Part shown: piece after piece, positions 42,885 to 51,887 of the stretch
Layout: each line of letters starts with the position of its first letter
Numbering within the stretch: position 1 is the first letter of the stretch
Origin: Novosphingobium sp. CF614
GTDB lineage: Bacteria; Pseudomonadota; Alphaproteobacteria; Sphingomonadales; Sphingomonadaceae
Assembly: GCF_900113255.1 (NCBI RefSeq)
Contig: NZ_FOOR01000002.1
Location: 310,001-374,000 of the forward strand
Direction: 5' to 3'
DNA length: 64,000 nucleotides
The notes under the pieces: generated by a model
What the model was told of the DNA's origin: nothing
The model's input: only the letters and a program-made list of their open reading frames with translations
Databases searched by the model: none
Translations under genes and position numbers: made by a program

Positions 42885-45617
42885 ATGACTGACACAAACA
42901 AAATCCAGCCTACGGGCAATACGACTTCACCCAATGCTTATTTCTTCAATGATACTTACGAAAAAAAGGAATGGTATCTTGATGGGTCCGCGCTTTCGCC
43001 CCTCAGCATCAATATTTATTCGGTGTGGAAGGATTACAACGGCGCGGGCGTCAAGATTGGGGTCATCGATTCGCAGATCGACTTTCGCCACAAGGATCTG
43101 AGCAAGGCCTACGACACGTCGCTGGACTACAATTTCGCGCTGGCCACGGGCCAAGTCTCGATCACCGACGGCAACCTGCCTTATTATCACGGCACCGCCG
43201 TCGCCGGCGTGATTTCCGCCCAGGCCAACAACGGGCTCGGCACGGTCGGCATCGCGTCCGGCGCGACACTGGTCGGCATGGGGATCGATTACAACTCCAG
43301 CGGGTGCGTCGACCAGATCGTTTCCGCGCTGAGCGCCTCGACGAAGGTCGATGTCGTCAACAACAGCTGGAGCTTCGTTTCCAACTTCGAGGACGACTTC
43401 AACAAGCATCCGGAATACGCCGAGGCGCTCAAGCATGCCGTCACCAGCGGGCGCGACGGCCTGGGCACTTCGGTGGTGTTCGCCGCCGGCAACGCGGGAA
43501 CCAGCGGCACCTCCAACTACCACAACTTCCAGAACTCCCCCTACGCCATCGCCGTGGGCGCGGTGAATGCAGACGGCACCCCGGCCTGGTTCACCAGCCT
43601 GGGGGCCAACGTGCTGGTTTCGGCGGCGGGTTCGGGCGTCTATACCACGACCTTGAAGGACCGCTTCGCCGACTACAGCGGCACTTCGTTCGCCGCCCCG
43701 GCGGTGACGGGGGCGGTCGGCCTGATGCTGCAGGCCAATCCCGATCTGGGCTACCGCGACGTACAGCAGATCCTGGCCTATTCGGCGCAGCGCGAGGGGC
43801 TGTCGAACACCGCCAATTTCGGCGACGGCTGGCGTACCAACGGCGCAGCCAACTTCAACGGCGGCGGCCTGCATTTCAGCGACGCCTTCGGATACGGCTT
43901 CCTCAACGTTCACGACGCCGTCCGCCTGGCGGAAACCTGGACCCGGCAGCAGACTTTCGCCAATCTCGCTACAGTGAGCAAGTCGGTGCAAATCGACAAG
44001 GAACTGGTCGCCGGCTCGAACGATCACATTTCCGCGCAGATCAAGGTCGACCAGGCCATCGGCATCGAGCACGTCCAGCTCGCGCTGGACCTGCGCTGGG
44101 TCGATACCGGCAACCTCGACGTCTACCTCACTTCTCCGGACGGCACGACCGTGCGGCTCGTCTACGACTTGCCCGGTGAGGATCGCGCCGGGAGCCTGCG
44201 CAACTTCACCTTCGATTCGGTGGCATCGATGGGCGAGCAATCGGCCGGGACCTGGACGATCGACGTCTACAACCGCGATCCCGCCGCGACCGCCAAGGAC
44301 GGAACCCCGCTTACCGGCCTGTTCGAGGATGCGACGCTGACGATCACCGGCAGCGCCGACAATCCGGCCAACGACACCTACATCTACACCGATGAATTCG
44401 GCACGCTCTACCACGGCGCCGATCTCGCAAGCCGCAGCGTGCTCAACGACAGCGACGGCGGCAACGACACCGTCAACGCCGCGGCGCTTACATCGAACGC
44501 GATCATCGACCTTTCCGGTTCATCGAAGACGGTGATCGCGGGCGTAACCCTCTCGCTTGCACCGAACACCATCGAGAACGCCTTTGGCGGCGACGGCAAC
44601 GATACCCTGATCGGCAGCAAGGCGGCCAACCTGCTGAGCGCCGGACGCGGCAACGACGTGGTCTACTTCAGTTCCGGCAACGACACGCTGGACGGCGGCC
44701 AGGGCCAGGACCGCCTGGTGGTGAACGCCAGCTTCGGCAGCGTCACCGGCCATGTCACCGCCGGCGGCGACGTGACGATCTCGCTCCACGCCGGCGAAGT
44801 CTCGACGGTTTCGAACGTGGAGAGCTTCGTATTCTCCGACGCCACCTACTCCTACGATCAGCTGCTCAAGATCTTCACGCTCACCGGTGATACGGCGAGC
44901 AGCCGGGCCGGAACCACGTCCGATCCGGACGTGCCGGCCGGCGGAGGATCCTCGCAAGGCGATTCCGGTCAGCAGGGCTCCGCGATCGATATCCCCGGCA
45001 ACTTCGACGAGACCACGCGCGCCTACGCCAAGACCTTCACCGGGACCGGCAGCGGCGAGAAGATCAATGGCAGCGACGCGGCCGACCTGATCGACGGCAA
45101 GGACGGTGCCGACAACCTGCTAGGCAATACCGGCGACGATGCCCTTTACGGGCGCGATGGCGATGATCGCCTGTCCGGCGGGGCCGGCCACGACTACCTG
45201 AACAGCGGGACCGGCGCCGACAAGCTCTATGGCGACGCCGGCGACGACAAGCTGCTCGGCTCCGTCGGCGACGACCTGGTGAAGGGCGGCGAAGGCAGCG
45301 ACTGGATCGAAGGCGGCAGCGGCGCCGACCGGCTCTACGGCGATGCCGGCGCCGACACCTTTGTGTTCAACCTGTCCGATATCGACGCGCTCGACATCGT
45401 CTACGATTTCAACGCCGGCGAGGGTGACCGGATCCTGGTCACCGGCCTGGGCGCCAATCCCGGCGCCACGTTCGATTTCGTCAGCCGCGGCAGCAGCGTC
45501 TACCTGGAAATGCACGTCGGCGGCGAGAGCTACGACATCGCACGGATCAAGGGCGACGACATCGACCATCTGGGCACGAGCATGAGCACGAACGATCTGG
45601 GCATTCTCTGGGCATAA
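42885..45617 (+). CDS. RTX-type S8 serine protease secreted by a type I system
   Basis: This 910-residue protein has no Sec signal. Residues 45-350 are a subtilisin-family catalytic domain: Asp62 (IGVIDSQID), His102 (YYHGTAVAG), oxyanion Asn203 (AAGNAG) and Ser268 (YSGTSFAAP). A P/proprotein-convertase domain follows (LDLRWVDTGNLDVYLTSPDG to GTWTIDVYNRDP, about 365-495). Then come RTX calcium-binding nonapeptides (GGDGNDTLIG near 565; GNTGDDALYGRDGDDRLSGG and later repeats, 745-830). The last 80 residues resemble type I secretion tails. The HlyD/ABC/TolC set at 58809-63648 is the likely exporter. Confidence 0.92.
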   Translation: MTDTNKIQPTGNTTSPNAYFFNDTYEKKEWYLDGSALSPLSINIYSVWKDYNGAGVKIGVIDSQIDFRHKDLSKAYDTSLDYNFALATGQVSITDGNLPYYHGTAVAGVISAQANNGLGTVGIASGATLVGMGIDYNSSGCVDQIVSALSASTKVDVVNNSWSFVSNFEDDFNKHPEYAEALKHAVTSGRDGLGTSVVFAAGNAGTSGTSNYHNFQNSPYAIAVGAVNADGTPAWFTSLGANVLVSAAGSGVYTTTLKDRFADYSGTSFAAPAVTGAVGLMLQANPDLGYRDVQQILAYSAQREGLSNTANFGDGWRTNGAANFNGGGLHFSDAFGYGFLNVHDAVRLAETWTRQQTFANLATVSKSVQIDKELVAGSNDHISAQIKVDQAIGIEHVQLALDLRWVDTGNLDVYLTSPDGTTVRLVYDLPGEDRAGSLRNFTFDSVASMGEQSAGTWTIDVYNRDPAATAKDGTPLTGLFEDATLTITGSADNPANDTYIYTDEFGTLYHGADLASRSVLNDSDGGNDTVNAAALTSNAIIDLSGSSKTVIAGVTLSLAPNTIENAFGGDGNDTLIGSKAANLLSAGRGNDVVYFSSGNDTLDGGQGQDRLVVNASFGSVTGHVTAGGDVTISLHAGEVSTVSNVESFVFSDATYSYDQLLKIFTLTGDTASSRAGTTSDPDVPAGGGSSQGDSGQQGSAIDIPGNFDETTRAYAKTFTGTGSGEKINGSDAADLIDGKDGADNLLGNTGDDALYGRDGDDRLSGGAGHDYLNSGTGADKLYGDAGDDKLLGSVGDDLVKGGEGSDWIEGGSGADRLYGDAGADTFVFNLSDIDALDIVYDFNAGEGDRILVTGLGANPGATFDFVSRGSSVYLEMHVGGESYDIARIKGDDIDHLGTSMSTNDLGILWA

Positions 45618-45716
45618 GCCCCGCGAGAGAGCCCGGTCGGGGCGAGGCGGCGGACTCCGGGGGGACCCCGCCGACACGGACCGATGCTGACGGGGGAACC
45701 ACATCGGACCAGCGCC

Positions 45717-45749
45717 AGGGGCCTCGGGAAACCGGGGCCCCTTCCTGTT
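45717..45749 (+). terminator. Terminator after RTX protease gene
   Basis: An 11-base stem (AGGGGCCTCGG/CCGGGGCCCCT, one T-G pair) with a GAAA tetraloop followed by TCCTGTT lies 100 bases after the stop codon. The T run is weak, but stem and loop are very stable. Confidence 0.75.
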
Positions 45750-46183
45750 GCGGCCCGCTTCGCCGATCGGAGTTGGCGCCGGACATTCTCCCCACGGCGG
45801 CAGCGCCCCGGTCGAACGGGATGTCGCCCCGCCTTTGAAACGCCAAACGAATCCGTTTTGAACCGTCAGCACGGGGTGTTTCGAATAGTAATATCCTATA
45901 ATCGCAATATACAATCGATTAAATAGGTTATAGCAATGTAAATAGAAATACCTGATTAATATCCATTTCGGACTTAGTCCGTCAGTTCGTAATCGAGATC
46001 AATTTAGAATATGTTGCCAACTGTTAATAATACCGATTATTACTCCGTTCATCTCGAACGGGGCTCGATTCGCCGATAACAGGTAACGAGGGTAGCCGGC
46101 ACCACGTGATCGAGAGGCACTACCGAAACAGTGCGAACTGACACGCAGATTCACGCAGGGCAGCAGACTGAAAGGAAACTCTT
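45750..46183. other. AT-rich intergenic region upstream of small RTX gene
   Basis: No gene seen. From about 45880 to 46050 the sequence is much more AT-rich than its surroundings, with TA-rich runs and a short palindrome CGGACTTAGTCCG. The promoter of the RTX gene at 46184 should lie here; an H-NS-like silencer could bind such DNA. Confidence 0.5.
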
Positions 46184-46738
46184 ATGCCAGTAATTAACGG
46201 AGACTCCGCCGGAAATAAGATCTCCGGCACCGCCGGCTCCGACGTCATCGATTCCGGCGGCGGGCTTGACGCCGTGCATGCCGCGGGGGGTGACGATACG
46301 GTTATTGGCGGCGCCAATCGAGATCGCCTCTACGGTGATGACGGCAACGACCTCCTGAACGGCGAAGGATCCAACGACAAGCTTTACGGCGGCACCGGCG
46401 ACGATACCCTGCTCGGCGGCGGCCAGGACGACCGCCTCTACGGCGGCGACGGCAGCGACGTCATCAACGGCGGCGATGACGACGACGTTCTCTATGGCGA
46501 CAATGCCGACGACGCCAACGACAGCGAGGGCTATGCCGATACCTTCCTGTTCGATTCCGCGGACGGCACCGACAAGGTGTTCGACTTCGAACATGGGATC
46601 GACCAGGTCCACCTGACCAGCGGCGGCACGTACTCGCTCGCTTATACCGGCTCAGGCAATACGGTCCTCACTTACGGTTCGACCACCGTCACGTTCTATG
46701 ACGAGCTTCTCGACGCATCCGACATCGTCGTGCTCTGA
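46184..46738 (+). CDS. Small RTX calcium-binding protein
   Basis: This 184-residue protein consists almost entirely of RTX nonapeptides (GDDTVIGGANRDRLYGDDGN, GGTGDDTLLGGGQDDRLYGG) followed by a beta-rich tail ending DASDIVVL, a hydrophobic end typical of type I secretion substrates. There is no enzymatic domain and no Sec signal. AAAGGAAA precedes the ATG. It may be a secreted adhesin or matrix component released by the nearby exporter. Confidence 0.85.
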   Translation: MPVINGDSAGNKISGTAGSDVIDSGGGLDAVHAAGGDDTVIGGANRDRLYGDDGNDLLNGEGSNDKLYGGTGDDTLLGGGQDDRLYGGDGSDVINGGDDDDVLYGDNADDANDSEGYADTFLFDSADGTDKVFDFEHGIDQVHLTSGGTYSLAYTGSGNTVLTYGSTTVTFYDELLDASDIVVL

Positions 46739-46772
46739 CAGTCCGAACCGGCGATACCGGGGCGGACCATGA

Positions 46773-46803
46773 ATGGGGAGCGGCCGCTACCGCTCCCCAT
46801 TTT
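46773..46803 (+). terminator. Rho-independent terminator after small RTX gene
   Basis: Perfect 11-base arms ATGGGGAGCGG/CCGCTCCCCAT with a 6-base loop, followed by TTT. It lies 35 bases after the RTX gene stop. Confidence 0.85.
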
Positions 46804-47071
46804 CGCGCCAACAACGCGATGCCGCTCGATCATTGCACCCGGTTTGGCGGCAATAGCCCCCTTGAACGGGGCTCCCGTCAAAGGCCCCGCGTTCGAGCGG
46901 GAGCCTTGGCGCCAGGGATCGCCGGGACTTCGCCGCGGTTTCCGCCCCATCGAACCGGCGATCATCGGGCTGGGAAAATAGGCTCATATCGGAGCCTACT
47001 CATTTTCCAGGCCACGAACGCTGTCGGTACAGTCCGGACAAGCCGCGAATCGCGCAATTCTGGAGGCAGGT
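46804..47071. other. Intergenic region upstream of sulfotransferase
   Basis: No gene seen. It contains inverted repeats, notably TAGGCTC-6-GAGCCTA (46979-46998) and GGCTCCCG/CGGGAGCC further left. The sulfotransferase promoter is expected here. Confidence 0.4.
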
Positions 47072-48007
47072 TTGAACAGGGTATCCGGTCAGGCACATCC
47101 CGCTCTCGAAGCGACGGGCGCCACATGCGGCAAGCCGACGCCCAATCTCTTCATCATCGGCGCATCGAAATCGGGATCGAGCGCGCTCCATGCCTACCTG
47201 AATGCCCATCCCCAGATCCGCATGAGCACGGAGAAGGAGCCCTGCTTCTTCGTCGACCAAGGCGAGTTGGAAAGCGCCTGGCCGATCATGGCGCGCCAGC
47301 CCTGTTCGCACGACTGGGACGCCTATCTCGATCTCTGGAGAGGCGGCGAACAGGCGCGATATCGCGGCGAAGGCAGCGTCTACTATTCGCAGGCCCCCCA
47401 CCGCGCCCAGGTCCCCGCCCGGATCGCCGCCGCCAGCCCGGATGCCCGTTTCATCTATACCGTGCGCGAACCGGTGACGCGGGCGATCGGCCATTACTGG
47501 CAGCGCTTCAAGGAATTCCAGGAACCGCTGGGCATCGAGGCCGCGATGCGCGATAATCCGCTCTATCGCGATACCTCGGACTACGCGCTGCAATTGCAGG
47601 CCTACCGCGAACATTTCGACGCGTCCCGGATCCACGTGATCGTCGCCGAGGACTTGCGCGCGCATCGCCGCGAAGTCCTGGCGAAGTGCCTGGACTGGCT
47701 TGGGCTGGAGCCGTTCGAATACACGGAAACGCAGCTTGCCGATCGGCATCGCTCGCCGCCCACCAGCCGTCGCCAGCGGTTTCCCTTCGTCAGCCGGATC
47801 AGGAATTCCGGACTCTGGTCGGTCGCCCGCGAGCGCCTGCCCGCCGGCATCGTCAACCACTTGCGCGCGGTTTCGACGGTCTCGTTCGACAAGCAGCAGG
47901 TGGATGAGCGCGGCGCGCGCGCCTACCTGGCGCAATACCTCACACCTCGCCGCGCCGCGTTCGAGGACATGATCGGGCGGCGCATCCCCGCCTGGGATCC
48001 GGCCTGA
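47072..48007 (+). CDS. PAPS-dependent sulfotransferase
   Basis: This 311-residue protein has the 5'-phosphosulfate-binding loop NLFIIGASKSGSSALHAYL and the 3'-phosphate-binding motif FIYTVREPVTRAIGHYWQRF, marks of the sulfotransferase family that uses PAPS. The start is a TTG at 47072 with GGAGG six bases upstream. It lies 51 bases before a polymerase-like gene and within a polysaccharide cluster, so sulfation of the exopolysaccharide is a reasonable role; a lipid or other glycan is also possible. Confidence 0.85.
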   Translation: MNRVSGQAHPALEATGATCGKPTPNLFIIGASKSGSSALHAYLNAHPQIRMSTEKEPCFFVDQGELESAWPIMARQPCSHDWDAYLDLWRGGEQARYRGEGSVYYSQAPHRAQVPARIAAASPDARFIYTVREPVTRAIGHYWQRFKEFQEPLGIEAAMRDNPLYRDTSDYALQLQAYREHFDASRIHVIVAEDLRAHRREVLAKCLDWLGLEPFEYTETQLADRHRSPPTSRRQRFPFVSRIRNSGLWSVARERLPAGIVNHLRAVSTVSFDKQQVDERGARAYLAQYLTPRRAAFEDMIGRRIPAWDPA

Positions 48008-48058
48008 ACCGATGAGCCGGCATCGCCCGCCGGGGCACCGCATGCGCCGCGCCCGGCC

Positions 48059-49543
48059 ATGAACGCGGTGCCCATCATACTGTTCTGGACGCTCGCGATC
48101 TGGGGCCTGCTGAGCCGGGGCCCCGTCCTGATCTACCTGTTCTTCGCGAGCATGCCGGTGGGCGCCTTCGCGGCCGTTCCCACCACCCTTACCGGAGGGC
48201 TGACATTCACGGCGACGCCGATCGTGGCGCTGCTGCTGATCCTGCGGACATTCCTGCGCCGCGACGGTCCGGCCACATTCCTGACGCTCGCCGTGCTGCC
48301 GCGAAGGCTGATGCTGCTGACGCTGTTCTGGCTGGTCGCCGGGATCGCGACGGCGTTCATGCCGCGCCTGTTCGCGGGCACGGCCATGGTGGTGCCGGTC
48401 CGCGGCATGATCGGCGCCGCCGTTCCCCTCCAGCCGACGCCGCAAAACGTCTCCCAGTTCGCCTACCTCACGATCGCGGTGTTCTCGGTCTTCGCCTTCG
48501 CCCGCCTTCTCCGGTCTCCCGCGATGCGCCAGCATGCGTTCAGGGCCTTGTGCCTGGGCAGCCTGGTTGCCGTCATCACCGGGCTGCTGGACTATGCCAG
48601 CCAGTTCCTGCCGCTGGCACCGCTGCTCGAACCGTTTCGTACCGCCAGCTACGCGCTGCTCACCGATATCGAAGTGCTGGGTTCGAAGCGTATCGTCGGG
48701 CTGATGCCGGAAGCCTCGGCCTATGGCGGGCAGTGCCTGGCATTCCTGAGCGCGCTCTACTTCTATCGCCGCGCCATTGCCGACGATCGCCTGCGAGAAT
48801 TCTACGCCCCGATCCTGCTCGGCCTGCTGGCCATCTGCGCCTGGCTGTCGACCTCTTCCGGAACCTATGTCGGCCTCGGCTTGCTGGTGGTGGTCGCGGC
48901 GCTGGAGTGGTTCCTGCGGATCAATGCCAACGAACGCAGCGGATCCATCCATCGCCGTGGGCTGGCGGGCGAAACGTCGATCGCCGTTTCCACCGTGATC
49001 GCGCTCGCCCTGCTGACCATCCTGCACCCACAGATCCTCGATCCGATCCATTCGCTCGTCCAGCGCATGGTGCTGGAAAAGGAAAGCTCGAGTTCGTTCG
49101 AAGAGCGGGGAATGTGGCGTTCCGTGGCCATCGCCAGCCTGGCCCAGACCCACGGCTTCGGCGTGGGCCTGGGCGGCACGCGGGCATCGAGCAGCGTGGT
49201 CGCGGTCTTCAGCAGCACCGGCATCGTCGGCGGCGCGCTGTTTTACGCTTTCGTGCTGCAAAGCCTTCTACGACGGGGCGCTTCGATCGAAAGCCAATCC
49301 ATCGTTTCGGCCTTCCGCTTTTCGTTCATCCCGACTTTCATGGTGTCGCTGATGGTTGGTGATGCCGACTTCGGCGGGATCATCGCCTTCGGCTTCGGCA
49401 TGTCGGCCGCGCTGGCCATCGCCGGGGCGGGCCAGGCCGCTTCATCCCATCGTCCCGGACCCACTCCGGGATCGTTCGCGGTCATTCGGCAGAACAACCT
49501 TCCCGCAAGGTCGCGTGTAAACACAGCCGGCGGTCCGGGATGA
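48059..49543 (+). CDS. O-antigen ligase/Wzy-like polysaccharide polymerase
   Basis: This 494-residue membrane protein has about eleven hydrophobic segments with a large loop between them, and the segment GMWRSVAIASLAQTHGFGVGLGGTRASSS typical of Wzy/WaaL proteins. It probably polymerises repeat units of the surface polysaccharide in the periplasm. The C-terminal 40 residues are polar and low in homology. It is likely cotranscribed with the sulfotransferase. Confidence 0.75.
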   Translation: MNAVPIILFWTLAIWGLLSRGPVLIYLFFASMPVGAFAAVPTTLTGGLTFTATPIVALLLILRTFLRRDGPATFLTLAVLPRRLMLLTLFWLVAGIATAFMPRLFAGTAMVVPVRGMIGAAVPLQPTPQNVSQFAYLTIAVFSVFAFARLLRSPAMRQHAFRALCLGSLVAVITGLLDYASQFLPLAPLLEPFRTASYALLTDIEVLGSKRIVGLMPEASAYGGQCLAFLSALYFYRRAIADDRLREFYAPILLGLLAICAWLSTSSGTYVGLGLLVVVAALEWFLRINANERSGSIHRRGLAGETSIAVSTVIALALLTILHPQILDPIHSLVQRMVLEKESSSSFEERGMWRSVAIASLAQTHGFGVGLGGTRASSSVVAVFSSTGIVGGALFYAFVLQSLLRRGASIESQSIVSAFRFSFIPTFMVSLMVGDADFGGIIAFGFGMSAALAIAGAGQAASSHRPGPTPGSFAVIRQNNLPARSRVNTAGGPG

Positions 49544-49604
49544 GCGACGGGATGACAGGGACGCTTTTCGACAAGCTCCGGGTTTCAGCCTTCCGGTTCA
49601 CCGA

Positions 49605-49826
49605 TCAATCGCCCGTCAGTTCCTTCTCGAACTCCTGCCGGCGCAGTTCGATCAACCACAACACCGCGAACAGCATCAGCCAGACCGGCCAGAGCAAGGC
49701 ATCGCGCGCGTCTCTTCGGAATCGGCCGGGAACCGGCACCGGCCCCTGGATGCGGAAGAAGCACAGGGCGGCAAGCGCCCACCCCGCCAGATAGATGCCG
49801 ATCGCGACCAGAAATCCCTCGATCAT
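49605..49826 (-). CDS. Small two-helix membrane protein
   Basis: A 73-residue protein with two hydrophobic segments (FLVAIGIYLAGWALAALCFF and ALLWPVWLMLFAVLWLI) around a basic loop (GRFRRDARD), and a charged C terminus. No family recognised. It lies 9 bases after the GT2 gene on the same strand and closes the exopolysaccharide operon, so it may be an accessory membrane subunit. Confidence 0.6.
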   Translation of the reverse strand: MIEGFLVAIGIYLAGWALAALCFFRIQGPVPVPGRFRRDARDALLWPVWLMLFAVLWLIELRRQEFEKELTGD

Positions 49827-49835
49827 CGCGCCCGC

Positions 49836-50705
49836 CTACATTTCCAGGATCCGGCGCGGGTCCACCCGGCCGCGCAGACAGTCGATCACGGCCAGCACAT
49901 TGCCCAGCAGCCGCCCGCGCCGATCGATCAGCGGTTCGGGCTTCACGCTCCGCACCGCGTTGGCGAGCAGGTTCTTCGCCATCAGCCGGTTCCCGAAACC
50001 GCGGCGCATCGTGCCCTTGCGCTTCAAGTAGACCACGTTGGCGACTTGCGAGTATCCCAACCGCTTTCCGGAGGTCCGCCCGCCGCTGACGCCCAGGTGG
50101 ACGCCGGTCACGCCCGACGATGAAATCTGCCGCCCCTTGCGCCCCAGCCGATTGGTGAAATCGACATCTTCCTGCCAGCCGTAGAGCGGCAGGTTCTCAT
50201 CAAAGCGCAGCCCCTGGGCGGCGGCGACGCGAATGGCCATGTTGCAACCGTAGAGTTCCCGGCGCTGGACCACGGCGGGGGGAAACCGCGCCGGCCGGCC
50301 CGCGATGATCGCCTGGGCCTCCTCGATCGAATAGCCGCCGCGCAGCACGCCGTCGGCCAGAAGTTCGCCGGTGATCCCCACCACGCGCGGATCGGCCTCG
50401 AAATGCGCCTCGACGTTCGCGATGTAGTCGGGCGAAGGGATGAAATCGTCGTCGAAATAGATCACGATGTCCGCCCGGCCCTCAAGCACGGCCAGGGCCC
50501 GGTTGCGCTGGCGGCAGAGGCCTTTTTCGCAGAACAGCACTTCCGGCGAACCGCGCGTCCGTTCCACGCCGGAAACGTCCCCCGGCGTGACGCTCACCAC
50601 AACGATGCCATCCGCCGGCCGAGTCTGATCGGCGAGCAGATCCGCCGTGCGGCGCACCAGCTCGGCGCGGCCCACGGTCGCGATCACGACGAAGATCCTT
50701 GGCAA
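49836..50705 (-). CDS. Family 2 glycosyltransferase
   Basis: This 289-residue GT-A glycosyltransferase has the nucleotide-binding start IFVVIATVGRAELVRRT, a DxD-like metal motif in VIYFDDDFIPSPDYI and a catalytic-base region GWQEDVDFTNRLGRKG. No membrane segment is seen, so it is cytoplasmic and adds one sugar to a lipid-linked intermediate. It lies 30 bases after the acyltransferase gene. Confidence 0.88.
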   Translation of the reverse strand: MPRIFVVIATVGRAELVRRTADLLADQTRPADGIVVVSVTPGDVSGVERTRGSPEVLFCEKGLCRQRNRALAVLEGRADIVIYFDDDFIPSPDYIANVEAHFEADPRVVGITGELLADGVLRGGYSIEEAQAIIAGRPARFPPAVVQRRELYGCNMAIRVAAAQGLRFDENLPLYGWQEDVDFTNRLGRKGRQISSSGVTGVHLGVSGGRTSGKRLGYSQVANVVYLKRKGTMRRGFGNRLMAKNLLANAVRSVKPEPLIDRRGRLLGNVLAVIDCLRGRVDPRRILEM

Positions 50706-50735
50706 TTCAGCGCCTCCTGATGCGATCGGCCGGGC

Positions 50736-51887
50736 TCATGCTTCGCTCAGCGCCGGAGCGGGCCGTTTGAACTGCTTGAGAAAATTCGACAGGCGCCGCT
50801 GCAGGCCCCGCTCGATGAAAAGCGCGAAGATGCCGGCAAGCACGGTGCACAACACCGCGGTCAGAATGACGCCGGCCGCCGGCGGGATATTGCCGCGATA
50901 GGCCAGGCCCAGCAGGAAGCCGCCGATGATCTGGTTTATCAGGTAGAGCGGATAAGTGAGCAGGCCGGCGATCGTCGCGAACCGGACGAACCGGGGCCCC
51001 GATCCGACCCGGCCGAGCACGCAGGCGCTCATGACCAGCGTGACCCCGCCCCACACCGCCGACGCCGCCACGGGGTCCTGACCGAACTCTGAAACGCCCA
51101 CGTTGGACAAGGCCGCATAGTAGGTCGCAACCAGCGAAACCAGATAGTTCGCCGCGAACACCACGAGGTTCGCGGCCACGCTGCGGCGCATGAACAGGCC
51201 GTAGAGCGAGGCTCCGACGACGAAGTAGCAATTCGTGGAGATCAGCGTGACCCGCAGCTTGTAGGATGAAGCCGCGCCGGCCAGCCGGTGTCCCGCTTCC
51301 CCCAGCGCCCCCGCCTCTCCCGCGAGGACCGCGCCCCAGAACGCCAGGTTGAAAACCGTCATCACCAGGGTGATCGATGTCATGCGGCCGATCATTCCCG
51401 TCCTTATGAACACGAAGATCGCCGCATAGAACATCGCTTCCGCCACCAGCGTCCAGACCGCGCCGTCCACCCAGGGCCCAATCGGGAACAGGATCATCGA
51501 ACGCAGCATCCGCACCGCAAGCTCCGCCGGTCCAAGCACGCCGCAGGCCAGCAGGACCAACGCCGACAGGACAGAAAAGACCCATAAGGCAGGTGCGATC
51601 CGCGTCACGCGCCCGATCAGGAAATCGGCGGCGGATTTGTCCTGCGCCGACATCAGGATCACGAACCCGGAGATCACGAAGAATATCTGGACGCCGACCC
51701 AGCCGAGGCTGGCCCAGGCGGTGGCGTCCGCGAACACCACCGGGTTGCCGACCACGGCCCTGATGCCACGCGAACCTTCCGCTTCGGCCCAGGACAGGAA
51801 AACGAGATGGTAGAACATCACCGCCTGCGCGGCCAGCAGGCGCATCACGTCGAGCGAGGAGACCTCGCGCGTTCGTCCCGTGCTCAT
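50736..51887 (-). CDS. Acyltransferase family 3 membrane protein
   Basis: This 383-residue protein has about ten membrane segments and the family start SLDVMRLLAAQAVMFYHLVF with the catalytic-type His, then GWVGVQIFFVISGFVI. Such enzymes O-acetylate or O-acylate polysaccharides. The ATG at 51887 overlaps the upstream glycosyltransferase stop as ATGA. It probably decorates the exopolysaccharide. Confidence 0.9.
   Translation of the reverse strand: MSTGRTREVSSLDVMRLLAAQAVMFYHLVFLSWAEAEGSRGIRAVVGNPVVFADATAWASLGWVGVQIFFVISGFVILMSAQDKSAADFLIGRVTRIAPALWVFSVLSALVLLACGVLGPAELAVRMLRSMILFPIGPWVDGAVWTLVAEAMFYAAIFVFIRTGMIGRMTSITLVMTVFNLAFWGAVLAGEAGALGEAGHRLAGAASSYKLRVTLISTNCYFVVGASLYGLFMRRSVAANLVVFAANYLVSLVATYYAALSNVGVSEFGQDPVAASAVWGGVTLVMSACVLGRVGSGPRFVRFATIAGLLTYPLYLINQIIGGFLLGLAYRGNIPPAAGVILTAVLCTVLAGIFALFIERGLQRRLSNFLKQFKRPAPALSEA

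Noticed and set aside
42927-44414. A reverse-strand frame of almost 500 codons opposite the RTX protease
   Set aside because: It is antisense to a gene with an intact catalytic triad; the frame lacks motifs and a ribosome site.
45050-45360. Repeated DNA units resembling a repeat array
   Set aside because: They are the coding sequence of RTX nonapeptides; there are no unique spacers of constant length, so it is not CRISPR.
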